Shown piece by piece: positions 35,897 to 44,631 of a DNA stretch of 64,000 bases. The DNA comes from an uncultured Dorea sp. (GTDB lineage: Bacteria; Bacillota; Clostridia; Lachnospirales; Lachnospiraceae): positions 54,338 to 118,337 of the forward strand of contig CAMBRQ010000004.1 in assembly GCA_945870325.1 (NCBI GenBank), read 5' to 3'. The notes under the pieces are model-generated. The model searched no databases, was not told where the DNA came from, and was given only the letters and a program-made list of their open reading frames with translations. A program made the translations under genes and the position numbers. Numbering within the stretch: position 1 is the first letter of the stretch; each line of letters opens with the position of its first letter.

Positions 35897-37000
35897 TTGA
35901 ATGATATGAAGCGGGTAATAGATCAGACCGTGTTAGTGATATATTGTTTTCTGGCAATGCTGTTGATTCAGACAGATACAGCGTTTATCGTGGCATTTCT
36001 TACAGCGCTTATCTACACATGTGCGAATCGGCTGATCGTATCAGGGAAATGGACGCTTGTATCTACGATTGTTTTTCTCGGTACAGCGGCACTATGCCCG
36101 GAATGTTTGCTTTTTACCCCGGTAATATTGTATAGTATATTAGAGTACAGATTATATTTTCTGGCAGTTATTCTGGGTGTGATGTGTGCATTCAGCTCTA
36201 TTCCTGAGAATCTGACCGTGTTTTTTTTCCTGATCATCGGGTGTGGTATTGCAGGATTGATTCAATATCAGACAGAGAAGTATGCAAAGTTGGATGAGAC
36301 ATTCCACAGAATCCGGGATGATGGTGTGGAGAAGAATATCCTGCTTAAGGAGAAGAACCAGACGCTGCTTCAGAAACAGGACTATGAGATCTATGCTGCG
36401 ACATTGAAGGAACGGAACCGGATTGCCAGAGAGATTCATGATAATGTAGGGCATATGTTGTCCAGATCTATCCTGATGGTTGGTGCCATGAAAGCAATCC
36501 ACGGAGAAGGAAACTTAACCGGGGCGTTGAATCAGTTGGAGGATACGCTGAATGCTGCGATGACCAGCGTTCGTTCCAGTGTTCATGACTTGCATGATGA
36601 ATCTATTAACTTAAAGGAAGTATTAGGAAGCCTTGCGAGGGAATGTACCTTCTGTCCGGTACAGTTGGAATACGATATGGGATATGATGTGCCAAGAGAG
36701 ATCAAGTACAGTTTTATTGCGATTGTAAAAGAGGCGCTTCATAACGTAACAAAGCACAGTAATGCAACAGTGGTGAAAATTATCATAAGAGAGCATCCGG
36801 GATTATATCAGTTGATCGTGGAGGATAATGGGACGAAGGGTCTAAGGAGAGATGATGGACAGATAGCGGATGCATCAAAAGGAATTGGCATCCATAATAT
36901 GAAAGATCGTGTGGAGACACTCGGAGGAAACTTGCAGATTCAGACAGACGATGGATTCCGTATCTTTATTACGGTACCGAAGAGGGGAGAGATTCTATGA
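35897..37000 (+). CDS. Sensor histidine kinase, NarL/DesK class
   Basis: 367 residues. About five or six N-terminal membrane helices (about 10-125) form a small integral sensor without an extracellular domain, followed by a short coiled linker. The HisKA_3 dimerisation domain has the phospho-accepting His in RNRIAREIHDNVGHMLSRS, and the HATPase has the N box in IVKEALHNVTKHSN and G box around GIGIHNMKDRVETLGG. The stop overlaps the response regulator start (ATGA). The pair is divergent from an ABC-2 exporter operon, as in systems that sense membrane stress or antimicrobials. Confidence 0.92.
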   Translation: MNDMKRVIDQTVLVIYCFLAMLLIQTDTAFIVAFLTALIYTCANRLIVSGKWTLVSTIVFLGTAALCPECLLFTPVILYSILEYRLYFLAVILGVMCAFSSIPENLTVFFFLIIGCGIAGLIQYQTEKYAKLDETFHRIRDDGVEKNILLKEKNQTLLQKQDYEIYAATLKERNRIAREIHDNVGHMLSRSILMVGAMKAIHGEGNLTGALNQLEDTLNAAMTSVRSSVHDLHDESINLKEVLGSLARECTFCPVQLEYDMGYDVPREIKYSFIAIVKEALHNVTKHSNATVVKIIIREHPGLYQLIVEDNGTKGLRRDDGQIADASKGIGIHNMKDRVETLGGNLQIQTDDGFRIFITVPKRGEIL

Positions 37001-37620
37001 ACATTGTGATCGTGGATGACGATATATTGGTCTCCAATGCGCTTAAGACCATATTGGAGATGGGAGAGGATATTACAGTAACAGGGATGGGACAGGATGG
37101 AGAAGAAGCTGTTCAGTTGTATGCCAGTCTTAAGCCGGATGTACTGCTGATGGATATCCGGATGAAGAAGATGGGAGGACTTACAGCAGCCAGGGAGATA
37201 TTGAAAGAGTATCCGGATGCCAGAATTCTGCTTCTGACTACATTTTCTGATGATGAATATATCGTGAAAGCCTTAAAATACGGGGTAAAGGGATACCTTC
37301 TCAAGCAGGATTATAATAGTATCCTTCCGGCGATTCGTGCTGTGTATACCGGACAGACTGTGTTCGGGACGGAGATTGTCTCCAAGATTCCTGGGCTTTT
37401 GCAGGAGAAGAAGACATTTGACTGGGAGGCATATGATATCAGTGAGAAAGAACTTCATGTCATCTCGCTGGTGGCAGAGGGACTCAGTAACAAAGAGATT
37501 GCGAAGGAGATCTTCCTAAGTGAGGGGACAGTACGCAATTATATCAGCAATATTCTTGAAAAGCTGCAATTAAGAGACCGAACTCGGTTGGCGGTCTATT
37601 ATCTGAATACAATAAAATAA
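36997..37620 (+). CDS. LuxR/NarL-family response regulator
   Basis: 207 residues. The receiver domain (about 1-120) has acidic residues in VIVDDD, phospho-acceptor Asp in DVLLMDIRMKK and Lys in VKGYLLKQD. The C-terminal LuxR helix-turn-helix (about 142-205) is LHVISLVAEGLSNKEIAKEI, SEGTVRNYISNILEKL. It is the cognate partner of the kinase with which it overlaps by four bases, and the likely activator of the divergent ABC exporter. It is followed after 15 bases by a glycogen debranching enzyme gene, which may be co-transcribed by read-through. Confidence 0.93.
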   Translation: MNIVIVDDDILVSNALKTILEMGEDITVTGMGQDGEEAVQLYASLKPDVLLMDIRMKKMGGLTAAREILKEYPDARILLLTTFSDDEYIVKALKYGVKGYLLKQDYNSILPAIRAVYTGQTVFGTEIVSKIPGLLQEKKTFDWEAYDISEKELHVISLVAEGLSNKEIAKEIFLSEGTVRNYISNILEKLQLRDRTRLAVYYLNTIK

Positions 37621-37635
37621 TAAAAGGGGTAATGT

Positions 37636-39762
37636 ATGAGAAGAGAAAGAAATTGTACATCCTGTGGAAAGATGCCAGAGGTTGTAACCGTTGATGGGAT
37701 GATCCAGAGTATAGAGCCGAAGGATTATATCGAAGGATTTGGCGTCTGTCCAGGCTTTTATCTGTTCGAGGGGGCAGTAGCGGTGGCGCAGGGAGTGAGT
37801 TTCACTGTACATTCTCAGGGGGCAGCCTCCTGTGAATTATTGCTTTATCACCGGAAAGCGGCAGAGCCATATGCGATACTGCCATTTCCGTCGAGTTATA
37901 AGATTGGAAGCGTCTATTCGATGCTGGTATTTGGATTGGATGTGGAAGAATTCGAATATGCTTATCGGCTGGATGGTCCCTATGATCCGGCAAAAGGGCT
38001 TCTGTTCGATAAGAAGCATGTACTGCTGGATCCTTATGCTAAGGCGGTTACAGGGCAGAGTACCTGGGGAAAACGCGTTAGCGCGAATGGCTACCGTGCC
38101 AGAGTGGTGAAGAATTATTTTGACTGGGGAAGGGATGAAAGACCCAAAATCCCTATGGAGGAATTGGTGATCTATGAGATGCATGTGCGCGGATTTACCA
38201 GGATGGCGAAGGATGTGAATGCGCCGGGAACATTCAAGGGGATTCAGGAGAAGATTCCTTATCTGAAAGACCTTGGGGTCAATGCAATCGAACTGATGCC
38301 GATCTTCGAATTCGATGAACTGAGTGAGTGCCGTTTTGTGGATGGCAAGGAACTGATGAATTATTGGGGGTATAATACGGTTAGTTTCTTTGCGCCGAAT
38401 ACGAGTTATGCATCAGCCATAGAATATAACCGGGAAGGGACGGAACTAAAAGAACTGGTAAAGACCCTTCATGAAAATGGAATCGAAGTGATTCTGGATG
38501 TGGTTTTCAATCACACAGCGGAGGGCGATGAGAATGGACAGTTCATTTCTTTCAAAGGATTTGACAATAATATCTACTATCTTCTGACCCCGGAGGGGAA
38601 ATATCATAATTTCAGCGGATGTGGGAATACGATGAACTGCAATCATCCCATTGTACAGAATATGATCGTGGACTGTCTGCGTTATTGGGTGTCTGCCTAT
38701 CGGATCGATGGATTCCGCTTCGATCTGGCATCCATTCTTGGAAGGAATGAAGAAGGGCGTCCGATGGAGAAACCGCCGCTTCTAAGAGCCATTGCCCAGG
38801 ATCCGCTTCTTAGAGATACGAAACTGATTGCTGAGGCATGGGATGCAGGAGGCTTATACCAGGTGGGGAATTTCCCAGCGTTCAAGCGGTGGTCAGAGTG
38901 GAACGGAAGATACAGAGATGAGATGCGAGAGTATCTAAAAGGGGGCTTATGGTGTGGCAAATGGGCGGCACAGAGGCTGATTGGTTCTCCGGATATCTAT
39001 GATCCGGTGATTCGCGGACGGAATGCGTCGATTAATTTTATTACATGCCATGATGGATTCACCTTGTATGACCTGTATTCTTATAATGAGAAGCATAATG
39101 AAGCAAATGGCTGGAATAATGGGGATGGAAGTAATGATAACCGTAGTTGGAACTGTGGTGTGGAGGGAGAGACCGAAGATCCGAGGGTATTGGGACTTCG
39201 CAGAAGGATGATAAAGAATGCTTGTGCGGTGTTAATGACTAGCAGAGGGATTCCGATGTTTCTGTCGGGAGATGAATTTTGCAATAGCCAATATGGCAAC
39301 AATAATGCATATTGTCAGGATAATGAAGTTTCCTGGCTTGACTGGGATTTGCTTGGGAAGAATCAGGATATCTACGGGTTCTTCCGTTATATGATACATT
39401 TTCGTAAAAAACATCCATGTATCCAGGGACTTTTAGACCGGGCAAAATGTGGACTGCCGAAGGTAAGTCTGCATGGAGAGATGCCCTGGGAGTCGGATTA
39501 TGGTGAAGTGGCTAGGGTAATTGCGGCTATGTTCGCAGGATATGAGGAAGCGCGTGGGCAGGATGATATTGTTTATGTTCTGGTGAATGCATATTGGGAA
39601 CCGGTTGAGGTTGAACTTCCCGGACTTCCGGACCGGATGAAATGGAAATTAGCAGTGAATACAGGAATGACTGGAATCGGATATTATGAAGAATTAAAGA
39701 CACTTGAGACGAATCGAATCCTTGCGGAAGGAAGGTCAGTGATCATACTGACGTTATCATGA
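37636..39762 (+). CDS. glgX: GlgX/isoamylase-type glycogen debranching enzyme (GH13)
   Basis: 708 residues. An N-terminal region with a CBM48 module (about 25-150) precedes a GH13 barrel with the conserved regions VVFNHT, GFRFDLASILGR (nucleophile Asp), LIAEAWDAGG (acid Glu) and FITCHDGFTLYD. It hydrolyses alpha-1,6 branches of glycogen or alpha-glucans in the cytosol, with no signal peptide. The first residues RERNCTSCGK are unusual, but the ATG has AAAAGGGG upstream. It works with the branching enzyme encoded at 44.6-46.4 kb. The gene symbol is assigned by class; a pullulanase-type specificity is possible. Confidence 0.85.
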   Translation: MRRERNCTSCGKMPEVVTVDGMIQSIEPKDYIEGFGVCPGFYLFEGAVAVAQGVSFTVHSQGAASCELLLYHRKAAEPYAILPFPSSYKIGSVYSMLVFGLDVEEFEYAYRLDGPYDPAKGLLFDKKHVLLDPYAKAVTGQSTWGKRVSANGYRARVVKNYFDWGRDERPKIPMEELVIYEMHVRGFTRMAKDVNAPGTFKGIQEKIPYLKDLGVNAIELMPIFEFDELSECRFVDGKELMNYWGYNTVSFFAPNTSYASAIEYNREGTELKELVKTLHENGIEVILDVVFNHTAEGDENGQFISFKGFDNNIYYLLTPEGKYHNFSGCGNTMNCNHPIVQNMIVDCLRYWVSAYRIDGFRFDLASILGRNEEGRPMEKPPLLRAIAQDPLLRDTKLIAEAWDAGGLYQVGNFPAFKRWSEWNGRYRDEMREYLKGGLWCGKWAAQRLIGSPDIYDPVIRGRNASINFITCHDGFTLYDLYSYNEKHNEANGWNNGDGSNDNRSWNCGVEGETEDPRVLGLRRRMIKNACAVLMTSRGIPMFLSGDEFCNSQYGNNNAYCQDNEVSWLDWDLLGKNQDIYGFFRYMIHFRKKHPCIQGLLDRAKCGLPKVSLHGEMPWESDYGEVARVIAAMFAGYEEARGQDDIVYVLVNAYWEPVEVELPGLPDRMKWKLAVNTGMTGIGYYEELKTLETNRILAEGRSVIILTLS

Positions 39763-39853
39763 GAAATCAGGCAATATTCCCTAGGATAATCATGTGTCAT
39801 GTGTTACAATTCTTTTAGTAATTTTGTAAAGGAAAGGCAGTTTTTGTTGGGGT

Positions 39854-41257
39854 ATGCAATTGAGAGGAAAAGAGGCAGATAGAAGCCTGAATATTGACTG
39901 GAAGAATTTCTATAAGAATGTATTTGCACTGGTAATTCCGATGGCGGTGCAGAATCTGATCAATGTAGGTGTGACTGCAACGGACGTGGTGATGCTTGGA
40001 CGTGTAGGGGAAAAAGTGCTTTCAGGTGCATCGCTTGCAGGACAGGTTCAGTTCATTATGACACTGATCTTCTTTGGAATTACGTCGGGGGCGACAGTTT
40101 TGACGGCGCAGTACTGGGGGAAGAAAGATACCAGGACCATCGAGAAGATCCTTGGCATGGGGTTATCGGCAGGTCTTGTAACAGCGGCGGTATTCGCTGT
40201 GTTGGCGCTTATGATACCGGAGACGCTGCTTCGGATATTTACCTCCGATCCGGAGGTGATCGAGCAGGGAGTGATGTATCTTAGGATTGTGGGAATCTCT
40301 TATCTGTTCATGTCGGTAACGCAGATGTATCTGAATATCATGCGAAGCATTGAAAGGGTAATGATTGCTACATTCGTATATTTCATCTCTCTGGTCATGA
40401 ACATTTTATTGAATGCGGTATTGATCTTCGGTCTGTTAGGTTTTCCGGAACTGGGCATCAGAGGAGCTGCGATTGCAACGCTCTGTTCAAGGATTACGGA
40501 GACGCTGATCGTGTTATTATATGCGAGATTCAAGAATAAGGATGTTCATATTCGTCCAGGAGATTTGATACATATCGACCGAGTCTTATTAAAAGATTAT
40601 ATGGTCTATGCCATGCCGGTGGTGCTGAATGAACTGATGTGGGGACTTGGTACCTCTGCGAATACGGCGGTGATCGGTCATCTTGGAAGTGCGGCGGTGG
40701 CAGCGAATTCGGTGGCACAGGTGGCAAGGCAGCTTGCAACGGTTGTGGTATTCGGAATCTCGAATGCGACGGCGATCTATCTTGGCAAGACCATTGGAGA
40801 ACAGAAACTGGTTCATGCGAAAGCCTATGCCAAACGTTTTATATGGCTTAGCCTGATTCTGGGGCTTCTAGGAGGAACCATGATTCTTCTTGCAGTTCCA
40901 ATCGTGCGGGCTAACATGGCGTTATCGACTCAGGCGCAGGATTATCTGGGCTTTATGTTCTTTGTCATGTTGTATTTTACGGTAGCTCAGGCATTCAACA
41001 CTACAATGGTTGTTGGAGTCTTTCGGTCGGGTGGTGATACACGCTTCGGTCTGATCATGGATGTGTCAACGATGTGGGGATGTTCCATCTTATTGGGAGC
41101 GTTGGCGGCATTTGTTTTCCATGCAGGGGTGCCGGTGGTATATATGCTGTTGATGAGTGATGAACTGATTAAGGTACCGATTACGATCAAACGGTATCTC
41201 AGTTATAAATGGTTGCGGAATGTGACCAGGGAAAAAGAAGAATTGGAGGGAATATAA
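39854..41257 (+). CDS. MATE-family efflux protein
   Basis: 467 residues with about twelve helices. The first lies in FALVIPMAVQNLINVGVTATDVVMLGRVGE, and the repeated half begins near 240 (MVYAMPVVLNELMWGLGTSANTAVIG). It is a distinct MATE type from the one at 13.6 kb (little shared sequence by eye). The ribosome binding site is weak or distant (AAAGGAAAGG, about 17 bases before ATG 39854), and no better in-frame start is seen. It ends one base before the OCD-family gene, suggesting an operon: exporter, amino-acid enzyme, RidA. Confidence 0.88.
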   Translation: MQLRGKEADRSLNIDWKNFYKNVFALVIPMAVQNLINVGVTATDVVMLGRVGEKVLSGASLAGQVQFIMTLIFFGITSGATVLTAQYWGKKDTRTIEKILGMGLSAGLVTAAVFAVLALMIPETLLRIFTSDPEVIEQGVMYLRIVGISYLFMSVTQMYLNIMRSIERVMIATFVYFISLVMNILLNAVLIFGLLGFPELGIRGAAIATLCSRITETLIVLLYARFKNKDVHIRPGDLIHIDRVLLKDYMVYAMPVVLNELMWGLGTSANTAVIGHLGSAAVAANSVAQVARQLATVVVFGISNATAIYLGKTIGEQKLVHAKAYAKRFIWLSLILGLLGGTMILLAVPIVRANMALSTQAQDYLGFMFFVMLYFTVAQAFNTTMVVGVFRSGGDTRFGLIMDVSTMWGCSILLGALAAFVFHAGVPVVYMLLMSDELIKVPITIKRYLSYKWLRNVTREKEELEGI

Positions 41258-41258
41258 G

Positions 41259-42209
41259 ATGATCGTATTAGACAAGCGGGCGATCGAATCTTTGATTGAT
41301 CTGAATCAGATGATGGATCAGATCGAAGAAGCATACCGGATCTTCGGGGCGGGGGAATACTACATGCCGCCAAGACCTGTGGTGGAGCATGAGAAGAAAC
41401 AGTTGATGTATATGCCATGCTATACCAATGAGATTATCGGGACGAAGATCTTATCCATATTTCCGGAGAATGCGGTTTTGGGGCTGCCATCCATTGATGG
41501 GGTAGTGCTTTTGAATGATCATACAACCGGTGCTCCGATTGCCATACTGGATGGGCAGACAGTGACAGCTTACCGCACCGGGGCAGTCGGGGGAGTTGGA
41601 ATCCGTCATCTGTCAAGAAAGGACTGCCATACGGTAGGAATCGTGGGTGCAGGAGTACAGGGCTTCCACCAGGCATTATATGCCTGTGCGGCAAGAGAGA
41701 TACATACGGTATATATTTATAATCACAGCGACCGTGATCTGACAGAATATCTCGCTAGATTGGAAAAAACTATTGATAACCCGGATACAAAGGTAGTACA
41801 ATGTAAGACGGTAGAAGAACTGGTTCGTTTGAGCGATATTATCTGTACGACAACACCTGCTACGGAGCCAGTACTGCCAAATGATAAGGATTTGTTAGCG
41901 GGCAAATGTATTATCGCAATCGGTTCCTATACGCCCAAGATGCGTGAGATACCGGATGTGATCTGGGATCTTGTGGACAAGGTATATATCGAACTTCCAT
42001 ATGCATGTGAGGAGAGTGGGGACTTAAGTCAGCCGATTGCCGAAGGGCGTCTGACAGAAGACCGGATCGTGCTGATGGATCAGTATCTGGCATCCGGTAC
42101 CGATGAAGAGACCAATACCAAAAAGACCACATATTTCAAATCCGTAGGAATGGGTCTTTTTGATGTATGTATTGCACAAAAAATTTTAGAAATGGCAAAG
42201 GAGAGGTAA
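41259..42209 (+). CDS. Ornithine cyclodeaminase/mu-crystallin family enzyme
   Basis: 316 residues. The Rossmann NAD(P)-binding segment is VGIVGAGVQGFHQALYACAA (about 127-146), preceded by the substrate domain with KILSIFPEN, LLNDHTTGAPIAILDG and TAYRTGAVGG. Family members include ornithine cyclodeaminase, alanine dehydrogenase and ketimine reductases; which one applies cannot be told from sequence. Adjacent RidA suggests that an imine or enamine intermediate is formed. It is tightly linked to the MATE gene (1 base) and to ridA (2 bases). Confidence 0.87.
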   Translation: MIVLDKRAIESLIDLNQMMDQIEEAYRIFGAGEYYMPPRPVVEHEKKQLMYMPCYTNEIIGTKILSIFPENAVLGLPSIDGVVLLNDHTTGAPIAILDGQTVTAYRTGAVGGVGIRHLSRKDCHTVGIVGAGVQGFHQALYACAAREIHTVYIYNHSDRDLTEYLARLEKTIDNPDTKVVQCKTVEELVRLSDIICTTTPATEPVLPNDKDLLAGKCIIAIGSYTPKMREIPDVIWDLVDKVYIELPYACEESGDLSQPIAEGRLTEDRIVLMDQYLASGTDEETNTKKTTYFKSVGMGLFDVCIAQKILEMAKER

Positions 42210-42211
42210 TT

Positions 42212-42586
42212 ATGAAAGTAGTAGCAACAGAAAAAGCACCAAAGGCATTGGGACCATATTCACAGGGATATGTACATGGCGGAATCTTCTATTCCGCAGG
42301 ACAGATTCCGATCAACCCAGAGACAGATGCGATTGAGGCTGTAACCATCGAAGAACAGACAGAGCAGGTATGCAAGAACTTAGGGGCAGTTCTTGAGGCA
42401 GCCGGAACTTCTTACGACAAAGTTCTGAAGACAACTTGCTTTTTGGCTGATATGGCTGATTTTGCAGCATTCAATGAGGTATATGCGAAGTATTTCACAT
42501 CCAAACCGGCAAGAAGTTGTGTTGCAGTGAAGACACTTCCTAAGAATGTAAAATGCGAAGTTGAATTGATCGCGGTAGTTGAGTAG
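42212..42586 (+). CDS. ridA: RidA-family enamine/imine deaminase
   Basis: 124 residues from ATG 42212 behind AAAGGAGAGG; the longer frame begins within the previous gene and is rejected. It matches RidA along its length: KAPKALGPYSQGYVHGGIFY, the YSAGQIPINPET loop, and the substrate-binding Arg in SKPARSCVAVKTLPKNVKCEVELIAV. It removes reactive 2-aminoacrylate-type enamines and imines released by amino-acid enzymes. Position directly after an OCD-family gene fits cleanup of that reaction. Confidence 0.94.
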   Translation: MKVVATEKAPKALGPYSQGYVHGGIFYSAGQIPINPETDAIEAVTIEEQTEQVCKNLGAVLEAAGTSYDKVLKTTCFLADMADFAAFNEVYAKYFTSKPARSCVAVKTLPKNVKCEVELIAVVE

Positions 42587-42623
42587 AGAATTTAGCGAGA
42601 TGTTCCGGAACTTAGTGTGAACC

Positions 42624-42668
42624 ACATCGCTGCACTTGAGTTTGATTTTGAATCTTGTGCAGCGATGT
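42624..42668 (+). terminator. Hairpin after ridA
   Basis: A perfect 12-bp stem, ACATCGCTGCAC 42624-42635 and GTGCAGCGATGT 42657-42668, with a 21-base loop and TATTAT after it. It lies 28 bases before the mrp start and probably ends the MATE-OCD-ridA transcript. Confidence 0.6.
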
Positions 42669-42696
42669 TATTATATGAAGAAATGAGGTAGTTATT

Positions 42697-43530
42697 ATGT
42701 CAGAAGAACAACAGAATGGCTGTTCATCATCAGATTGTGCAGGCTGTGCGCATGCAGGTTCCTGCAGCAGCAAACCGCAGGATTTCAGAGAGCCAGCGAA
42801 TCCATTCTCTCATGTGAAGAATGTGATTGCCGTTGTCAGCGGTAAAGGTGGTGTAGGAAAGTCTATGGTAACTGCATCTCTTGCAAGAATGATGAGAGAA
42901 CAGGGATTCTCCGTAGGTATTATGGATGCGGATATTACAGGACCATCGATTCCTAAGATGTATGGTATCCATGAAAATGCCAAGGGCAGCGAAGCAGGAA
43001 TGTTTCCTTGTGAGGCAAAAGACGGAACCAGGATTATGTCCGTGAATCTGCTTCTTGAGAATGAGTCTGATCCGGTCATCTGGAGAGGTCCGGTGATTGC
43101 AGGAGTTGTAACCCAGTTCTGGACGGATGTTATGTGGGGAGAGTTGGATTATCTCTTCGTAGATATGCCTCCTGGAACTGGTGATGTGCCACTTACGGTG
43201 TTCCAGTCTCTTCCGGTGAATGGGGTTGTGATTGTAACATCTCCACAGGATCTGGTACAGATGATTGTGAAGAAGGCTTACAATATGGCAAAGCAGATGA
43301 ATATTCCTGTATTAGGAATTGTAGAGAACTACAGTTATATGGTCTGCCCTGATTGTGGCAAGAAGATCCCTGTCTTTGGCGAGAGTCATATTGATGAAGT
43401 GGCTGAAGAACTTGAGATTCCGGTGCTGGGTAAGATGCCAATCGATGCTGGTTTGGCTGAGGCAGTCGAGAATGAGAAGTTCTATGAGGTTAGTAATGAG
43501 TATCTGGCTGGGGCTGTGAATAAGATTTGA
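42697..43530 (+). CDS. Mrp/NBP35-family P-loop ATPase
   Basis: 277 residues. The N-terminal Cys-rich segment is CSSSDCAGCAHAGSC (about 9-23), the deviant Walker A is VVSGKGGVGKSMVTASLA, the switch region is MDADITGPSIPKMYG, and the family motif is VDMPPGTGDVPLTVFQS. A CxxC pair lies in MVCPDCGKKIPVFG. Such proteins bind a 4Fe-4S cluster and are thought to act as Fe-S carriers (ApbC/Mrp). The start has a modest AATGAGGTAG. It is followed by a perfect 38-bp inverted repeat. Confidence 0.92.
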   Translation: MSEEQQNGCSSSDCAGCAHAGSCSSKPQDFREPANPFSHVKNVIAVVSGKGGVGKSMVTASLARMMREQGFSVGIMDADITGPSIPKMYGIHENAKGSEAGMFPCEAKDGTRIMSVNLLLENESDPVIWRGPVIAGVVTQFWTDVMWGELDYLFVDMPPGTGDVPLTVFQSLPVNGVVIVTSPQDLVQMIVKKAYNMAKQMNIPVLGIVENYSYMVCPDCGKKIPVFGESHIDEVAEELEIPVLGKMPIDAGLAEAVENEKFYEVSNEYLAGAVNKI

Positions 43531-43553
43531 GTTTGATAGAGAAAATTGAGTGT

Positions 43554-43637
43554 TGGAAAGTGTACGGCGAGGGGATGAGGCTTCACGGATCTGAATTCGG
43601 ATCCGTGAAGCCTCATCCCCTCGCCGTACACTTTCCA
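43554..43637. repeat. Perfect 38-bp inverted repeat with GTGTACGG ends
   Basis: The left arm 43554-43591 and right arm 43600-43637 are fully complementary, loop TGAATTCG. The outer sequence AAGTGTACGGC matches the ends of the multi-helix elements at 9.1 and 18.9 kb, suggesting a reduced relative. It could terminate mrp, although no T-run follows directly. Confidence 0.75.
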
Positions 43638-43784
43638 TAGTTTCATGTTTTTCTTCGTCGGGAGGATTTAGGTATGGATATTTTTTTGCTTTAAAAACGG
43701 AACAATTTGTTGCAATATGAATCTCTTGGTGATATTATGTAGAAAAGACAGGGGAAATCCGAATAAAGAAAGGTGGTAGTTGTA

Positions 43785-44594
43785 ATGAATGTTGAACTTG
43801 AAAGGTTTGCTGAGAATCTTGGGTTTGCCAGGAGAGCCAGAGGGTATACGCAGGCAATTATGGCAGAGAAACTTGGGATTGCGCGTTCTACCTATGCAGG
43901 GTATGAGACGGGGAAGAGGTCGCCGGATATTGAGATGCTCTCTAAGATATCGGAGACATTATATGTGTCAGCAGATGAATTGCTGGGGAGATATGATTAT
44001 GGAACGCCGAATCTGATTAAGGAAGCGAAGGCAGATTATTTTGTGGAGCCGAAGTATTCGGTGGAAGACTATTTTAATCTGCCCAATCCTATGGATTATG
44101 AGTTGATAGAAGGAGAGTTGATTAAGAAGAATGCGCCAAGTGACAAACATCAGATCATAGTTGTTCAGTTGGTTATGCATTTTTATCAGGAGATTAAGAG
44201 TAGGTGTAAGAAGTGTGAAGTAATTCCGGCGCCATTCTGTGTTGTGTTAAGCGAGAGGAATGGTGTAGTAGTACAGCCGGATGTGTCTGTGATTTGTCAT
44301 CGGGAACTGATACAGGATGGAGTATGTATGGGAGCGCCGGATCTGATTGTGGAAGTGATCTCAAAGAATAATGAAAAATATGATTATTATGAAAAACTCC
44401 GCATTTACGAGAAATACGGAGTTAGAGAATATTGGCTTGTTGATCCGCTAAGAGAGCGGATTATCATGTATGTTTTTGAAGAGCGTTTGGCACCGGTGGT
44501 AGCGCCATTTTCTGAGCAGATGTCTTCCCGGGTCATCAAAGGTCTTACGCTGAATCTGGGGAAACTTCTGGCAGAATATGAGGCGCAGTTTTAA
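43785..44594 (+). CDS. XRE helix-turn-helix fused to Uma2-family nuclease domain
   Basis: 269 residues from ATG 43785 behind AAAGGTGG. The N-terminal XRE domain (about 1-70) has FARRARGYTQAIMAEKLGIARSTYAGYETGKRSPD. A 25-residue linker joins it to a Uma2 (DUF820, PD-(D/E)XK fold) domain (about 95-265) with VVQPDVSVI, APDLIVEVISKNN and KYGVREYWLVDP carrying the acidic/Lys active-site residues. Uma2 proteins are numerous in cyanobacteria and some Firmicutes, and their nuclease role is predicted only. The fusion to a DNA-binding domain suggests a targeted or autoregulated enzyme. It converges with glgB across 37 bases. Confidence 0.88.
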   Translation: MNVELERFAENLGFARRARGYTQAIMAEKLGIARSTYAGYETGKRSPDIEMLSKISETLYVSADELLGRYDYGTPNLIKEAKADYFVEPKYSVEDYFNLPNPMDYELIEGELIKKNAPSDKHQIIVVQLVMHFYQEIKSRCKKCEVIPAPFCVVLSERNGVVVQPDVSVICHRELIQDGVCMGAPDLIVEVISKNNEKYDYYEKLRIYEKYGVREYWLVDPLRERIIMYVFEERLAPVVAPFSEQMSSRVIKGLTLNLGKLLAEYEAQF

Positions 44595-44631
44595 CAAGTT
44601 TTATTTAGGGGTTCTTTTGCTAATTGGCTGA

